A stretch of DNA of 64,000 bases from Saccharibacillus deserti (GCF_013618475.1 NZ_JABJVN010000010.1:62001-126000), one strand, 5' to 3'. Counted from the stretch's first letter, positions 1-8,988 are shown. Notes: generated by a model from the letters alone, not told the origin. A program made the numbers and translations.

Positions 1-137
1 TTTTCCGAACCCTTTTCCCGTTCTCCCCAGGCTGCCCAGACCGGATTGACCGGTTCAAGGCGCAGTTGGTTCTCCATCTTCGTCCAGGCTTCTTCGGCAA
101 GACGCCGATCACGTTCGCTGTTTCTATGGGTTGTCAT
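1..137 (-). CDS. Partial protein, possible anti-sigma factor (N-terminus only)
   Basis: Only the first 45 codons are in the window; the gene continues past base 1. The start ATG (137-135) has a clear GGGAGGAAAC ribosome binding site. The visible N-terminus is hydrophilic and charged (MTTHRNSERDRRLAEEAW), with no signal peptide or membrane segment yet. It starts about 43 bases after the ECF sigma gene on the same strand. A gene directly downstream of an ECF sigma gene is often its anti-sigma factor, with a cytoplasmic N-terminus before a membrane helix. That role is inferred from position only. Confidence 0.45.
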   Translation of the reverse strand, partial: MTTHRNSERDRRLAEEAWTKMENQLRLEPVNPVWAAWGEREKGSE

Positions 138-180
138 GGTTTGTTTCCTCCCAAAATTCGATTTGACGATCTTCATCCGT

Positions 181-708
181 TCATAATTCCAATCCGTTCG
201 GCTTGCCTGCGGCGCGTCTGCGCAGCTTGTCGGCTGCCCGGCTCAGCAGCGAGCCGACCCGGGGCGGGCTGACCCGTATTTCTTCGGCGATCTCCGCGTA
301 GCTGTAGCCGGAGTACCGAAGCATCAGCGCCTGCCGGTCGCGTTCGGGCAGTTCGTCGAGCAGGTCGGTGATCTGTTCCCGTTCTTCGCTGCGCACCAGC
401 GCGTCTTCGCCGCTTTCCCACGTCTTCTCGCGGTCGAAATACCGCTCCTGTTTCTCCTGCAGCTTGCGCTGACGGACCAGGGTATCGGTATGGTCGTAAG
501 CGATCCGGGTAAGCACCCGATGCAGCCAGGCCCCGACTACCCTCGGATCGTCCGGAGGATTGCGGTACAGACGCAGGAACACTTCCTGTGCCAGGTCTTC
601 CGCTGTCGCCTCGTCTTTGACCATGGCGATCAGTTTCCGGCGTACGCCGGGGTAATATTCAAGGAATACCGTATGAAAAGCGTCGGATTCCGGAATGAAA
701 TTGTCCAT
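181..708 (-). CDS. ECF-type RNA polymerase sigma factor
   Basis: A 175-residue extracytoplasmic-function sigma factor that would direct RNA polymerase to a small stress or envelope regulon. The region 2 signature is visible (EDLAQEVFLRLYR, then VVGAWLHRVLTRIAYD). Region 4 follows (LLDELPERDRQALMLRYSG, then SYAEIAEEIRVSPPRVGSLL), ending in basic residues. The start is ATG at 708, because AAAGGAGG lies just upstream and matches the family N-terminus; an upstream in-frame start at 801 would add a non-conserved leader. It probably forms an operon with the following partial gene. SigX/SigW-like by general appearance; the exact ECF group cannot be assigned by eye. Confidence 0.9.
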   Translation of the reverse strand: MDNFIPESDAFHTVFLEYYPGVRRKLIAMVKDEATAEDLAQEVFLRLYRNPPDDPRVVGAWLHRVLTRIAYDHTDTLVRQRKLQEKQERYFDREKTWESGEDALVRSEEREQITDLLDELPERDRQALMLRYSGYSYAEIAEEIRVSPPRVGSLLSRAADKLRRRAAGKPNGLEL

Positions 709-953
709 CGGTGAACCTCCTTTGAAGTGCGGCCGCTCTTCGTTGCCGTATATACACTGAGAAGACAGAGCCGCGGCGAATTTTGTATCGCCCGTCGGCA
801 AAAATAACCCAAATCCGCACGTTTCTTTGTAAAATAGGGCTTCAAATCCGCATCCGATCCGCCGAAAATTCGAATTTGTCCGGCGTTCGCGCTAAAATAG
901 AAAACATATTCCGACTATACAACGGTGCGCATCGGCGCGGAAGGAGGTTGTCC

Positions 954-1910
954 ATGATTTATCGCGTGACTTATTTGTCCGGCGGCCTGCGCGTAGCGGG
1001 TTACGTCGCCCTGCCGCCCGAATTGTCGACGACGGCCGAAGAGATTCAGGCGTTTCTGCGCAGGGAATGCGGAGACGACGGACTGAACGCGCATGCAGTC
1101 GCCTGCATCCTGCCAAGCGCAGGGACTGCGGCCCGCGGCGCGGCGGCTGACGGACAGGCGGAGCAGCCCGCCGGCGAAGCGGAAAGATCGGCGCCCGACG
1201 CCGAAGAAGACCGTCCGCACCCGGCTGCCGGGCAGCACCGCCGATATCCGGTGTTCGTTTACTGCCGCGGCGGGATCGGCAGCGTCGGCCGGGTTCGGCT
1301 CGACTGGCTGGCCGAGTTCGCTTCATTCGGCCGGATCGTTGTCGCGCCGTGCTACCGGGGCGGCGAAAGCGGCGTCGGACACGACCGTTTCGGCGGCGTC
1401 GATCTGGAAGATTCCCGCGTCGCCCTGCGTCTGGCCCAGGCGATTCCGTTCGCCGACCCCGCGCAGATCGCGGTCATGGGCTTCTCCCGCGGTTCGATCA
1501 ACGGCACGGATGCCGCGATTCACGAAGGCGCTTCGCATCTGATCTTATGGGGCGGACTGTCCGATCTGGGGCGGACCTACGAAGAGAGAATCGATCTGCG
1601 CCGGATGCTGAAAAGGGTTCTGCAGGGCTCCGTTTACAAGATCCCCGACGTGTACCGCGAACGTTCGCCGATCCATATGGCGGGCAGGATTCCATGTCCG
1701 GTACTGATCGTGCACGGCACCCAAGACATCCAGGTCGACTACAACCACGGTCTGCGCATGTATGAAGAGCTGCGCAGGCTCGGCAAACCGGCCGGTCTGA
1801 TCCCGCTGGACGGTGTAGGACATCATATGCCCCACACTGTACGGATGGGTGTACTGGCGCAAATTTTCGACTGGCTGGACACTGCTCCCCCCTATATAAA
1901 AGAGCGTTAA
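954..1910 (+). CDS. Alpha/beta hydrolase, prolyl-oligopeptidase (S9) like
   Basis: A 318-residue cytoplasmic hydrolase. The start ATG at 954 has an AAGGAGG site 6 bases upstream; the longer open frame from 783 lacks one. The alpha/beta fold is seen in the second half: an oxyanion-type YCRGG segment, the nucleophile elbow GFSRGS (Ser in the GxSxG position), the acid-bearing HGTQDIQVDY strand, and the histidine in GVGHHMP. This order matches S9 peptidases and dienelactone-hydrolase relatives. Residues about 60-100 form a low-complexity Ala/Glu insert, probably a surface loop. The gene is single, diverges from the sigma gene, and shares a bidirectional terminator with the convergent GH76 gene. 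Substrate unknown. Confidence 0.85.
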   Translation: MIYRVTYLSGGLRVAGYVALPPELSTTAEEIQAFLRRECGDDGLNAHAVACILPSAGTAARGAAADGQAEQPAGEAERSAPDAEEDRPHPAAGQHRRYPVFVYCRGGIGSVGRVRLDWLAEFASFGRIVVAPCYRGGESGVGHDRFGGVDLEDSRVALRLAQAIPFADPAQIAVMGFSRGSINGTDAAIHEGASHLILWGGLSDLGRTYEERIDLRRMLKRVLQGSVYKIPDVYRERSPIHMAGRIPCPVLIVHGTQDIQVDYNHGLRMYEELRRLGKPAGLIPLDGVGHHMPHTVRMGVLAQIFDWLDTAPPYIKER

Positions 1911-1914
1911 CGGC

Positions 1915-1957
1915 AAAAAAACCGGTAAGGGAGCCCAAAGCTCCCTTACCGGTTTTT
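1915..1957. terminator. Bidirectional intrinsic terminator
   Basis: A near-perfect hairpin (ACCGGTAAGGGAGC / GCTCCCTTACCGGT) is flanked by an A run on the left and a T run on the right. It can stop transcription from both the hydrolase gene and the convergent mannan operon, whose last stop codon overlaps its edge. Confidence 0.9.
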
Positions 1958-4188
1958 CAATTCCCGCTCTGCGGGAGCGGCGTTCGCGCCGTGTTTCCGC
2001 TGCCGATCCGCGCCGCGGCTTCCGTCAGCATGACGCCGCTGAGCTGCACGGCAAGCTGTACGGGCAGCGTCGGAATCCGCGCCCAATCGGGTCCGCACAA
2101 TCCCGTCTGCGGATCGATACCCTGCCGCCATAACAATTCCGCATTCGCGCGAAGCACCCTGCGCAGCCGATCGTTCCCGGGCTTCTCCTCAAGCAGAAGC
2201 AGCAGGTAACGGATCAGAATGCCTTTGAACAGTCCCGTGTCGTCGATTCCTTCGTCCGGCAGTCGGAGCGAGTCCGGCTCGCACAATTCGTCGATGCAGG
2301 CCTCGGCCGTCCGCATCGCTTCCTGCAGATACCCGCTCTCGCCCGTGCAGCGGTACAATTCGACGCCCGCGCCGATCATCACGCCCTGGCAGTAGGTGAA
2401 CTTCCAATCGTAATCGATCCTGCCGTCGCCGAGACGATTGAGACCGTCCCACACAAATCCGGTCCGCGGATCGACCAGATGCTCACGGTTCCAGGCGTAG
2501 ATACGCTTGGCCCAGTCCAGGTCTTCCGCGCCTCCGCGCAGCCGGTACAATCGGGCGGCCAGTATGGCGGCCGGCGCGTTGGCCGGCGTGTTTTTGTAAT
2601 CCGGCTGGTCTTTTTTCCAGGCCATCCCGCCGCCGCAGTGCGGATTCCAGGCCGTTCGGATATCCGTCCACAACTCCAATGCGTACTGTTCGTAGGCGTC
2701 TTCACCCGTCGCTTGGTACGCACGCAGAAAAGCCAGCGCCAGCCATTCCATATCATCGTAGTAGTTATGCAGGAACGTACCTCCGTTGGCGCGGCGAAGG
2801 TTCCGGCTCAAGTCCGCAATCCGCCGCGAATAACGTTCGTCGCCTGTTCGTTCGAGTGCATCGACGAACACGTCGATCGCGTGCGCCTGCCACCAGTAAT
2901 AGAAGTTTTCGTTCGCGGGCGCAGTTTCCGCCGGGTACCACTGGTTCAAGATCCCCGTGTGCGTATTGCCGTAGGTTTCATACAGGACCTGCTGGAACAA
3001 ATCCGCCCGCTCCTGCCAGAGTTCGGCAGACGATCGCTTCTCCCCGCGTTCGGCGCCCGCCTGTTCCCCGGCAGGCTCGGAAGTTCGCGCCTGCCGCTCT
3101 GCCTTGTCCGTGCCCAGCTGCCGCTCCAGCCGGGCTGCACTTTCCAGCAGCATCACGCCGCTGAGCTGCGTACTCAGCTGAACCGCCGAGCCTTCCGGCG
3201 GGCTTCTCCAGTCCGGTCCAAATCGGGCTTCCCCGGCTGCGCGGCCCCGGCTCCACAGCGACCGGGCATTATCCGCAATCCACTGCGCCGTGCGGGCGGG
3301 TTCGTCCGATCCGCCCGGCAGGTCCTCCGTGTGCGCCATAATCGCGGCTTCCGCCGCATACCGGACCAGAATGCCTTTGAACAAACCGGCATCTCCGCCG
3401 CCTTCTTCCGGCAGCACTCCGTCTTCGCCCGCGAGCGTCTCCCGTGCGGCCTGGAGCGTACGTACGGCGTCGCGCGCATAAACCTCGCCGCCGGTGCAGC
3501 GGTACAGTTCAAGCGCCGCTCCGATAAATACGCCCTGACAGTACGTGAACTGCCAATCGTAATCGATCTTCCCGTCACCCATACGGTTCATTCCGTCCCA
3601 GACAAAGCCCGTATCCGGATCGACCAGACGCTTTTTCTGCCAGTCGTAAATGCGGTGCGCCCATGCCAGGTCTTCCTCGGTGCCGAACGACCGGTACAGA
3701 CGGGCGGCAAGGATAACCGCGGGCGCATTGGCCGGCGTATTTTTGTACCCCGGCTGGTTTTTGTGCCAGGCGATGCCTCCCCCCATCTCTTCGTTCCAAC
3801 CGGTTCGGATATCCGTCCACAGCGCCGAGACGGCGGTTCGATACCGTTCTTCTCCCGTCGATTCGTAAGCCCGCAGCCAGGCCAGCGCCATCCATTCCAT
3901 ATCGTCGTACAGTTCGTTTGGCCAGGTCCCGCCGTTGCGGGCAAGAATGCCTTCGAAGAGACTGCCGAGACGCCGGGCATAGACGGCTTCTCCGGTCCGT
4001 TCGTAAGCATCGACGAGCACGTCGGCGGCATGCGCCATCCACCAATAATGAAAAATCGTATTGCAGTCGCCATTGGGGCATGGAGTTTCGATATCGTATA
4101 GGGACAGCTTCCCGTTCCAGAACTTCTGTTCCAGGATGTCCTGCGCTTCGTCCGCCTTTTGGGCCCAAAGCCCGGATTGTGTCGGCAT
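1957..4188 (-). CDS. Tandem-domain GH76 endo-alpha-1,6-mannanase, cytoplasmic
   Basis: A 743-residue glycoside hydrolase with two complete GH76 modules, roughly residues 1-355 and 385-735, joined by a charged linker. GH76 enzymes cleave internal alpha-1,6-mannosidic bonds, as in yeast mannan backbones. Each module keeps the catalytic Asp-Asp pair in YDDMEW (D95/D96 and D478/D479), and both keep KNTPANAP, GFVWDGxNR and DYDWxFTYCQG. No signal peptide is present, so it should act on imported oligosaccharides. The start ATG at 4188 follows AAGGAGGG. It is the last gene of the mannan operon, after two ABC permeases. Usual GH76 proteins carry one such module of about 350 residues, so the duplication is unusual. 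Confidence 0.92.
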   Translation of the reverse strand: MPTQSGLWAQKADEAQDILEQKFWNGKLSLYDIETPCPNGDCNTIFHYWWMAHAADVLVDAYERTGEAVYARRLGSLFEGILARNGGTWPNELYDDMEWMALAWLRAYESTGEERYRTAVSALWTDIRTGWNEEMGGGIAWHKNQPGYKNTPANAPAVILAARLYRSFGTEEDLAWAHRIYDWQKKRLVDPDTGFVWDGMNRMGDGKIDYDWQFTYCQGVFIGAALELYRCTGGEVYARDAVRTLQAARETLAGEDGVLPEEGGGDAGLFKGILVRYAAEAAIMAHTEDLPGGSDEPARTAQWIADNARSLWSRGRAAGEARFGPDWRSPPEGSAVQLSTQLSGVMLLESAARLERQLGTDKAERQARTSEPAGEQAGAERGEKRSSAELWQERADLFQQVLYETYGNTHTGILNQWYPAETAPANENFYYWWQAHAIDVFVDALERTGDERYSRRIADLSRNLRRANGGTFLHNYYDDMEWLALAFLRAYQATGEDAYEQYALELWTDIRTAWNPHCGGGMAWKKDQPDYKNTPANAPAAILAARLYRLRGGAEDLDWAKRIYAWNREHLVDPRTGFVWDGLNRLGDGRIDYDWKFTYCQGVMIGAGVELYRCTGESGYLQEAMRTAEACIDELCEPDSLRLPDEGIDDTGLFKGILIRYLLLLLEEKPGNDRLRRVLRANAELLWRQGIDPQTGLCGPDWARIPTLPVQLAVQLSGVMLTEAAARIGSGNTARTPLPQSGN

Positions 4189-4253
4189 GACCGCCCTCCT
4201 TTTCGATGGTTCCTTTTGAATGGTTGATTGGTGCCGATTTCTTACCGCTTGGA

Positions 4254-5183
4254 TCAGCCTTTGATTCCGCTAAAAGCGATGCCCTGAATAAAGTACCGCT
4301 GCAGCGCCAGGAACAGAACCAGAATAGGCAGAATCGCGATCAGCGCCCCGGCCATCATCGGTCCGTAATCCGTCTGGAAATTGAACGAAAAGGCTTGGAG
4401 GCCCATCTGAATCGTGGCTTTGTCGGGATCGTTCAGCACGATCATCGGCCAGAGGAAGCTGTTCCAGCCTGCCTGGAAAGTGAAGATCCCAAGCGTAGCG
4501 AGAGCCGGTTTGGTCAGCGGCAGATAGATGCGCCAGAAGATCCGGAACTCGCCGCAGCCTTCGATTCTCGCCATTTCCATCATGTCGGACGGCAGCGCCA
4601 GGAAAAACTGCCGCATGAAGAACACCGCGAACGTGCCGGAAGCGCCTGGCAGAATAATGCCCCAGAACGAATTCATCAGTCCCATGCCGCCGTCGCCGAA
4701 CAAATCGTTGCCGCCCGTCAGCGGAAAATGGCGCAGTACATAAACGCTTGGAATCATGGTCACGATGCCCGGCACCATCATCGCCGCCAGCAGCAGGCGG
4801 AACATGCCCGAATTGCCTTTGAATTTCAGTTTGGCAAACGCATAGCCGCTAAGCGAGCCGAAGAACAGATTCAACGCGACGCCCGTCGTCGCCAGGAAAA
4901 ACGAATTCCAGAAATACAGACCGAACGGAACGGTCGTAAACGCTTTGCGGTAATGATCGAGTGTAAAGGATGTCGGAATCCACTGGATCGGCATGCTGAA
5001 CATATCTTCGTCGGGCTTGAACGAGGTCATGACGCTCCAATAAAACGGCAGGAACATCACGACTGCGATCAGTATGCCCACCACATAGAACGCCGCTCCG
5101 TTCCACGCGCGGCGCGCGCGCGGACTGATCCGATCCGACTTGTGCTTGCTTGAACCCGAACCTTGCCCTATCGCGGTCCCCAT
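4254..5183 (-). CDS. Carbohydrate ABC transporter permease, MalG type
   Basis: A 309-residue inner permease of a CUT1 sugar importer. It has six hydrophobic segments and the EAA loop that contacts the ATPase (EMARIEGCGEFRIFWRIYLP, residues about 195-215). A charged cytoplasmic N-terminal tail of about 30 residues precedes the first helix. The start ATG at 5183 has AAGGAGGCG. It lies between the MalF-type permease and GH76 with short gaps (43 and 65 bases), so co-transcription is likely. With its partner and the lipoprotein it should import alpha-manno-oligosaccharides; that substrate is inferred from the flanking GH125 and GH76 genes. No ATPase gene is in the operon. Confidence 0.93.
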   Translation of the reverse strand: MGTAIGQGSGSSKHKSDRISPRARRAWNGAAFYVVGILIAVVMFLPFYWSVMTSFKPDEDMFSMPIQWIPTSFTLDHYRKAFTTVPFGLYFWNSFFLATTGVALNLFFGSLSGYAFAKLKFKGNSGMFRLLLAAMMVPGIVTMIPSVYVLRHFPLTGGNDLFGDGGMGLMNSFWGIILPGASGTFAVFFMRQFFLALPSDMMEMARIEGCGEFRIFWRIYLPLTKPALATLGIFTFQAGWNSFLWPMIVLNDPDKATIQMGLQAFSFNFQTDYGPMMAGALIAILPILVLFLALQRYFIQGIAFSGIKG

Positions 5184-5226
5184 CGATGATTCGCCTCCTT
5201 GGGTCCGAGCGCGATCCGCAGCGGCG

Positions 5227-6147
5227 CTACAGGATCGGCTCCTCCGATTTGTTCAGACGCATACTGATCAGCGAGAAGACCAGAATCGCCATCGCCAGCA
5301 CGAACGCCTGCGCCGAAGCGTAGCCCATCTGCAGCTGGTTGAAACCCTGCTGATAAATCAGGTAGACCGGCGTCTTGGTCGCGTTGGCCGGTCCGCCCTG
5401 CGTGAGCACGAACGCCTGGTCGAACAGCTGCAGCGCTCCGATGATCGCCATCGTGCTGACCAGGAACGTGGTCGGCCGCAGCTGCGGCCAGGTGATATAG
5501 CGCAGACAGTCGAAGCGCGACGCTCCGTCGAGCCGGGCCGATTCGTAGAGATAATCCGGAATGCCCTGCAATCCGGCCAGATAGATAATCATGTTCGACC
5601 CTACGCTCTGCCAGAGCGTCATCATGATGATCGCGATCATCGCCGTCTCGGTCTGCGACGTCCAGGCGGGACCGACGATGCCAAAAGCGGACAAAATACC
5701 GTTGACCATCCCGTATTCGGGATGCAGCAGCCACAGCCAGACCGTCGCCGCCGCAACCGCCGAAGTCAGGGTCGGCAGGTAATAGAACGTCCGGAGCACT
5801 TTGACGCCCCGGGCGGCCCGGTTCAGCAGTACGGCCAACAGCAGCGAAATCAGCAGATTGAGCGGGACAAAAACGATCGCGTAGAAACCGACATTGACGA
5901 ACGTCTGCCAATACAGACTATCCTGGAGCAGACGCCCGTAGTTGGACAAGCCGATCCAGTCGTTTTTGCTCAGCACGTCATAGTTCGTAAAACTGAGATA
6001 CAACGCCATACCGACCGGAATAACCATAAAGATCAGGAACAGCAGCATGGTCGGCAAAACAAACAGATAACCCATTCTCGCCTGGTGGCGGCCCAGCCTG
6101 GCGGCGGCCGACGAACGCGATTTTTCCAGTTTTCCGGCTGAAATCAT
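5227..6147 (-). CDS. Carbohydrate ABC transporter permease, MalF/UgpA type
   Basis: A 306-residue membrane permease, the partner of the MalG-type protein just downstream. Six transmembrane segments are visible, starting with GYLFVLPTMLLFLIFMVIP. The EAA-type loop reads YESARLDGASRFDCLRYITW (residues about 217-236). The start ATG at 6147 has GGAGGGG upstream. The basic N-terminus fits cytoplasmic location of the tail. Gene order binding protein, MalF-like, MalG-like is standard for CUT1 systems. Substrate by context: alpha-1,6-linked manno-oligosaccharides. Confidence 0.93.
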   Translation of the reverse strand: MISAGKLEKSRSSAAARLGRHQARMGYLFVLPTMLLFLIFMVIPVGMALYLSFTNYDVLSKNDWIGLSNYGRLLQDSLYWQTFVNVGFYAIVFVPLNLLISLLLAVLLNRAARGVKVLRTFYYLPTLTSAVAAATVWLWLLHPEYGMVNGILSAFGIVGPAWTSQTETAMIAIIMMTLWQSVGSNMIIYLAGLQGIPDYLYESARLDGASRFDCLRYITWPQLRPTTFLVSTMAIIGALQLFDQAFVLTQGGPANATKTPVYLIYQQGFNQLQMGYASAQAFVLAMAILVFSLISMRLNKSEEPIL

Positions 6148-6231
6148 GCGCTTACCCCTCCATCCGTGTCAGGCCGGAATTTCCGCTCCGGCCCGATCCG
6201 ATTTTTTGTCGTTGTGCGTGTCCGGGCTGTG

Positions 6232-7512
6232 CTATTGAACGACGGCGTTTTCCTGCAGCAGCCGATCGCCGTCGGTTTGGGCTTTTTGCAGGGTATCTTC
6301 CGCACTTTGTTTGTTTTGGAGGAACAGTTCGAGATTCGGAATCAGCGCGTTTTCTTCCATAACCGAATAACCCGGGTGGGTCGGACGGACTTTGGCATAT
6401 TCCAGGGCTTCCAGGAAAGGCTTCCAGCGCTCGTCTTCCGAGAAATAAGGATCTTCGACCGCCGGCCGGAAACCCGGAATATTCTGGCTCGTCTTGGCCC
6501 AGAGCAGCGCGTTGTCCTTGTTGGCGGTCCACCATTTGACGAATTCCCAGGCGGCGTCTGGATTCTTGGAGCCTTTCGGAATGACCAGGCCGAAACCGCC
6601 CATGCTGCCGCCCGTGTCGCCGGCCGGTCCGGCGACCGGAGGCATGATGCCGTATTCCAGATCTTTGCCGTATTTATCGTAGGTGCTCAGCATCCACGGG
6701 CCCGTATACAGCATCGCCACTTTGCCGGTTACGAATGCGTCCGCGCCTTCGCCCAACCCTTCTTCGAAGCCGACTTTGTACACTTTGTCTTCGTTCATCA
6801 TGCGCCCCCACAAGTCCAGCACCCGTTTGCCGGCTTCGGTGTTGACGTTGACTTTGCCTTCCTCCGTCATAACGCTTCCGCCCGCCTGGCGGATATACAT
6901 ACTGAACAGTCCGGGATCGCCGAGCGACATGCCCGCCACGTTCAATTTGTTCCCGTCCCATTTGGTCAGCGCTTTGGCGACCTTCTCCAGATCGTCCCAG
7001 GTCTTCGGCGGTTCCATTCCGGCATCCTTCAGCATTTTTTTGTTATAAAAAAGAGCGCGGGTATCGACGGTAAGCGGAAGTCCGTACAGCTTGTCCTGGT
7101 ACGTCAGTTCCTTCAGCGCTTCTTCATAAAAGTCCGCCCGGTTCAGCCCGTCGCGTTCGATATACTCGTCGACGGGCTGCAGCACGTTTTTCGGCGCGTA
7201 GAGCGCCGTCCGCCAGCGGTCCCAGAATACGATATCCGGCGTTCCGCCGTTCGTGGCCGCGGTCAGAAACTTTGTAATCACGTCCTGCTGCAGCACGTAT
7301 TTCACTTCGATCTTGTCCTGCGAAGCGTTAAACGCTTTGACCATCGTCTGGATCTGCTCCTGCCCGTCCCCGCCCCAGTCGCCCCACAGCGTCAGTTTGG
7401 TTTTGCCGCCGGCACCCGCTCCGCTTTCCGCACCGCTTCCGCCCGATCCGCACCCTGCCAGCAGCCCGATCAGCAGCATAGCCGCCGCAATCGCCTTAAA
7501 CGCCTTTTTCAT
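6232..7512 (-). CDS. Sugar ABC transporter substrate-binding lipoprotein
   Basis: A 426-residue extracellular binding protein of the CUT1 type. The N-terminus is a lipoprotein signal (MKKAFKAIAAAMLLIGLLAGC) with the lipobox cysteine at residue 21, so the mature protein is anchored to the outer face of the membrane. The body has typical family segments: KLTLWGDWGG near the N-terminus, PDIVFWDRWR, YGLPLTVDTRALFYNKKML, and GFGLVIPKGSKNPDAAWEFV. The start ATG at 7512 has GAGGAGGCGGG. It is placed after GH125 and before the permeases. It probably binds oligosaccharides released from alpha-mannan outside the cell; no secreted mannanase is visible in this window. Confidence 0.94.
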   Translation of the reverse strand: MKKAFKAIAAAMLLIGLLAGCGSGGSGAESGAGAGGKTKLTLWGDWGGDGQEQIQTMVKAFNASQDKIEVKYVLQQDVITKFLTAATNGGTPDIVFWDRWRTALYAPKNVLQPVDEYIERDGLNRADFYEEALKELTYQDKLYGLPLTVDTRALFYNKKMLKDAGMEPPKTWDDLEKVAKALTKWDGNKLNVAGMSLGDPGLFSMYIRQAGGSVMTEEGKVNVNTEAGKRVLDLWGRMMNEDKVYKVGFEEGLGEGADAFVTGKVAMLYTGPWMLSTYDKYGKDLEYGIMPPVAGPAGDTGGSMGGFGLVIPKGSKNPDAAWEFVKWWTANKDNALLWAKTSQNIPGFRPAVEDPYFSEDERWKPFLEALEYAKVRPTHPGYSVMEENALIPNLELFLQNKQSAEDTLQKAQTDGDRLLQENAVVQ

Positions 7513-7579
7513 ATTCCCGCCTCCTCGTTTCGAATAAAGGTCCTTCTCTTTTGCACGCCGCTTCGCTTCATCCTGCCGG

Positions 7580-8863
7580 TTAACGTTTGACTACAATTCC
7601 GCTGCACATCAGCGCCAGTTCGCAGAACATCATGTTGGCCCAGGAGAACCAGGGACGCGTAAATTCTTCCGGACGGTCCGCGTGAAACCCCTCATGCATA
7701 TAACCGGTGCCTCCGTCCGTCCGCATGAGCAGTTCCAGCAATCTTTCCCGCTCATCCGCTTCTTCCGCCGTCATTGCCTGCATCGCCAGTGCAATCGGCC
7801 AGATATAATCCGGCGGCGTATGCGGACTTCCGATTCCGGCAGCGGCACTCCCCTCGTAAAAATAAGGATTCTGCCGGCTGAGCACGAATGCCCGCGTCGC
7901 CCGGTACATCGGATCCTGCGCTTCGCAGTAGCCCAGATAAGGCAGCGACAGCAGGCTGGGCACATTCGCGTCGTCCATCAGATTGAACGAGCCGAGTCCG
8001 TCGGCCTCGTAAGCGTACAGGCGGCCGAACTCCGGATGCTCCGCGACGCCGCCCCGCTCGATGCCTCCGCGGATTTCTTCGGCCAGCGACTCCGCGGATT
8101 CCGCGAGCGCGGCATCGCCGAGCACATCGCGGGCGATCTCCGCGGCGTATCCCAGCACGACGACGGCAAAAGCGTTCGACGGTACGAGATAGCCGTATTC
8201 GCAGGCATCGTCGCTTGGCCGGAAGCCCGACCAGGTCATGCCGGTGCGCGCCGTTTCCGTTCCTTTTCCATCCCTTTTCAGCGTGTCGGTCGGCGCGCCG
8301 CTTCGGCGTACGAAACGGTAGGTTGAAGCGTGTTCGTGATCCTGCTCGGTCTTCCACGTCCCGATAATCAACCGGACGCCTTGGCGGAACCGGTCATCGA
8401 ACTGCGAAGTGCGCCCGGCATTTTTCCAGAGCAGATACGCCAGCTGGATCGGGTAGCAAAGCGAATCGATCTCGTATTTCCGCTCCCAGATCCAGGGGGT
8501 CGAATCGGTCTCGTCGCCCTGATGCCCGTTTCCGTTGTCCGTTTCGTTAAAAGCGTTCGCATACGGATCGCGCAGCAGGCAGTCAAACTGCCGTCGCACC
8601 ACTCCTTCGATCAGGCCGCCGATCTCCGGATCCTCGCTTGCCGTCAAAAAGGGCCTTACCTGCGCGGCGGAATCTCTCAGCCACATGGCCGGGATATCGC
8701 CGGTAATCACGAACGTGGTTCCATCGCCCTGCGGCTTCAGTGTCGTGTTCCACGTATTGGCCAAACAGCGTTCGAACCGCTCGGCGACCTCTTGGCCCCG
8801 TTTGGCTTTTACTTCTTCCGTCAGACGCTTCAGCGCCAACGGCAGTTCCTGAGTCGTTTGCAT
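7580..8863 (-). CDS. GH125 exo-alpha-1,6-mannosidase
   Basis: A 427-residue metal-independent exo-alpha-1,6-mannosidase. Family hallmarks are GDIPAMWLRDSAAQVRPFL near residue 60, the substrate loop ETDNGNGHQGDETDS, ERKYEIDSLCYP, the MDDANVPSLLSLPYLGY segment that carries a catalytic carboxylate in this family, and MHEGFH then TRPWFSWANMMF at the C-terminus. Length fits GH125 and there is no signal peptide, so it trims mannose from imported alpha-1,6 oligosaccharides, possibly also N-glycan-type branches. It is the first gene of the operon, directly behind a strong promoter with operator and cre site. Start ATG at 8863. Confidence 0.95.
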   Translation of the reverse strand: MQTTQELPLALKRLTEEVKAKRGQEVAERFERCLANTWNTTLKPQGDGTTFVITGDIPAMWLRDSAAQVRPFLTASEDPEIGGLIEGVVRRQFDCLLRDPYANAFNETDNGNGHQGDETDSTPWIWERKYEIDSLCYPIQLAYLLWKNAGRTSQFDDRFRQGVRLIIGTWKTEQDHEHASTYRFVRRSGAPTDTLKRDGKGTETARTGMTWSGFRPSDDACEYGYLVPSNAFAVVVLGYAAEIARDVLGDAALAESAESLAEEIRGGIERGGVAEHPEFGRLYAYEADGLGSFNLMDDANVPSLLSLPYLGYCEAQDPMYRATRAFVLSRQNPYFYEGSAAAGIGSPHTPPDYIWPIALAMQAMTAEEADERERLLELLMRTDGGTGYMHEGFHADRPEEFTRPWFSWANMMFCELALMCSGIVVKR

Positions 8864-8905
8864 AGGAGCACCTCTTTTTCGGGACTTGGACCTGGAAAGC
8901 TTTTA

Positions 8906-8920
8906 TGTAACCGCTCTCAA
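8906..8920 (-). promoter_or_regulatory. Candidate CcpA cre site
   Basis: On the minus strand the 14-mer TGAGAGCGGTTACA matches the classical cre consensus TGWNANCGNTNWCA at every position. It sits just downstream of the -10 box of the GH125 promoter, at about the transcription start, where CcpA binding usually represses. This suggests glucose-type repression of the mannan operon. Confidence 0.7.
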
Positions 8921-8925
8921 AATCG

Positions 8926-8954
8926 AGTATATTGGCATAACATATACATGTCAA
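8926..8954 (-). promoter_or_regulatory. Sigma-A promoter of the GH125 mannan operon
   Basis: Minus strand TTGACA (8954-8949), 17-base spacer, TATACT (8931-8926). It is an almost perfect housekeeping promoter that reads into the GH125 gene. The operator palindrome covers its -35 box and spacer, and the cre site follows the -10. Confidence 0.85.
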
Positions 8955-8962
8955 TATGTTAT
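8937..8962. promoter_or_regulatory. Palindromic operator over the GH125 promoter
   Basis: Perfect inverted repeat ATAACATAT-N8-ATATGTTAT that overlaps the -35 region. It is the most likely binding site of the adjacent GntR/periplasmic-binding-fold repressor, so the operon would be derepressed when a manno-oligosaccharide or mannose derivative binds the regulator. The pairing is inferred from position. Confidence 0.7.
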
Positions 8963-8988
8963 TTAATTTTTCCGACATGTTGGTATAT

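Noticed and set aside
2479-4101. A 540-codon plus-strand open frame
   Set aside because: Antisense to the GH76 gene; composition is Arg/Phe/Val-rich and not protein-like.
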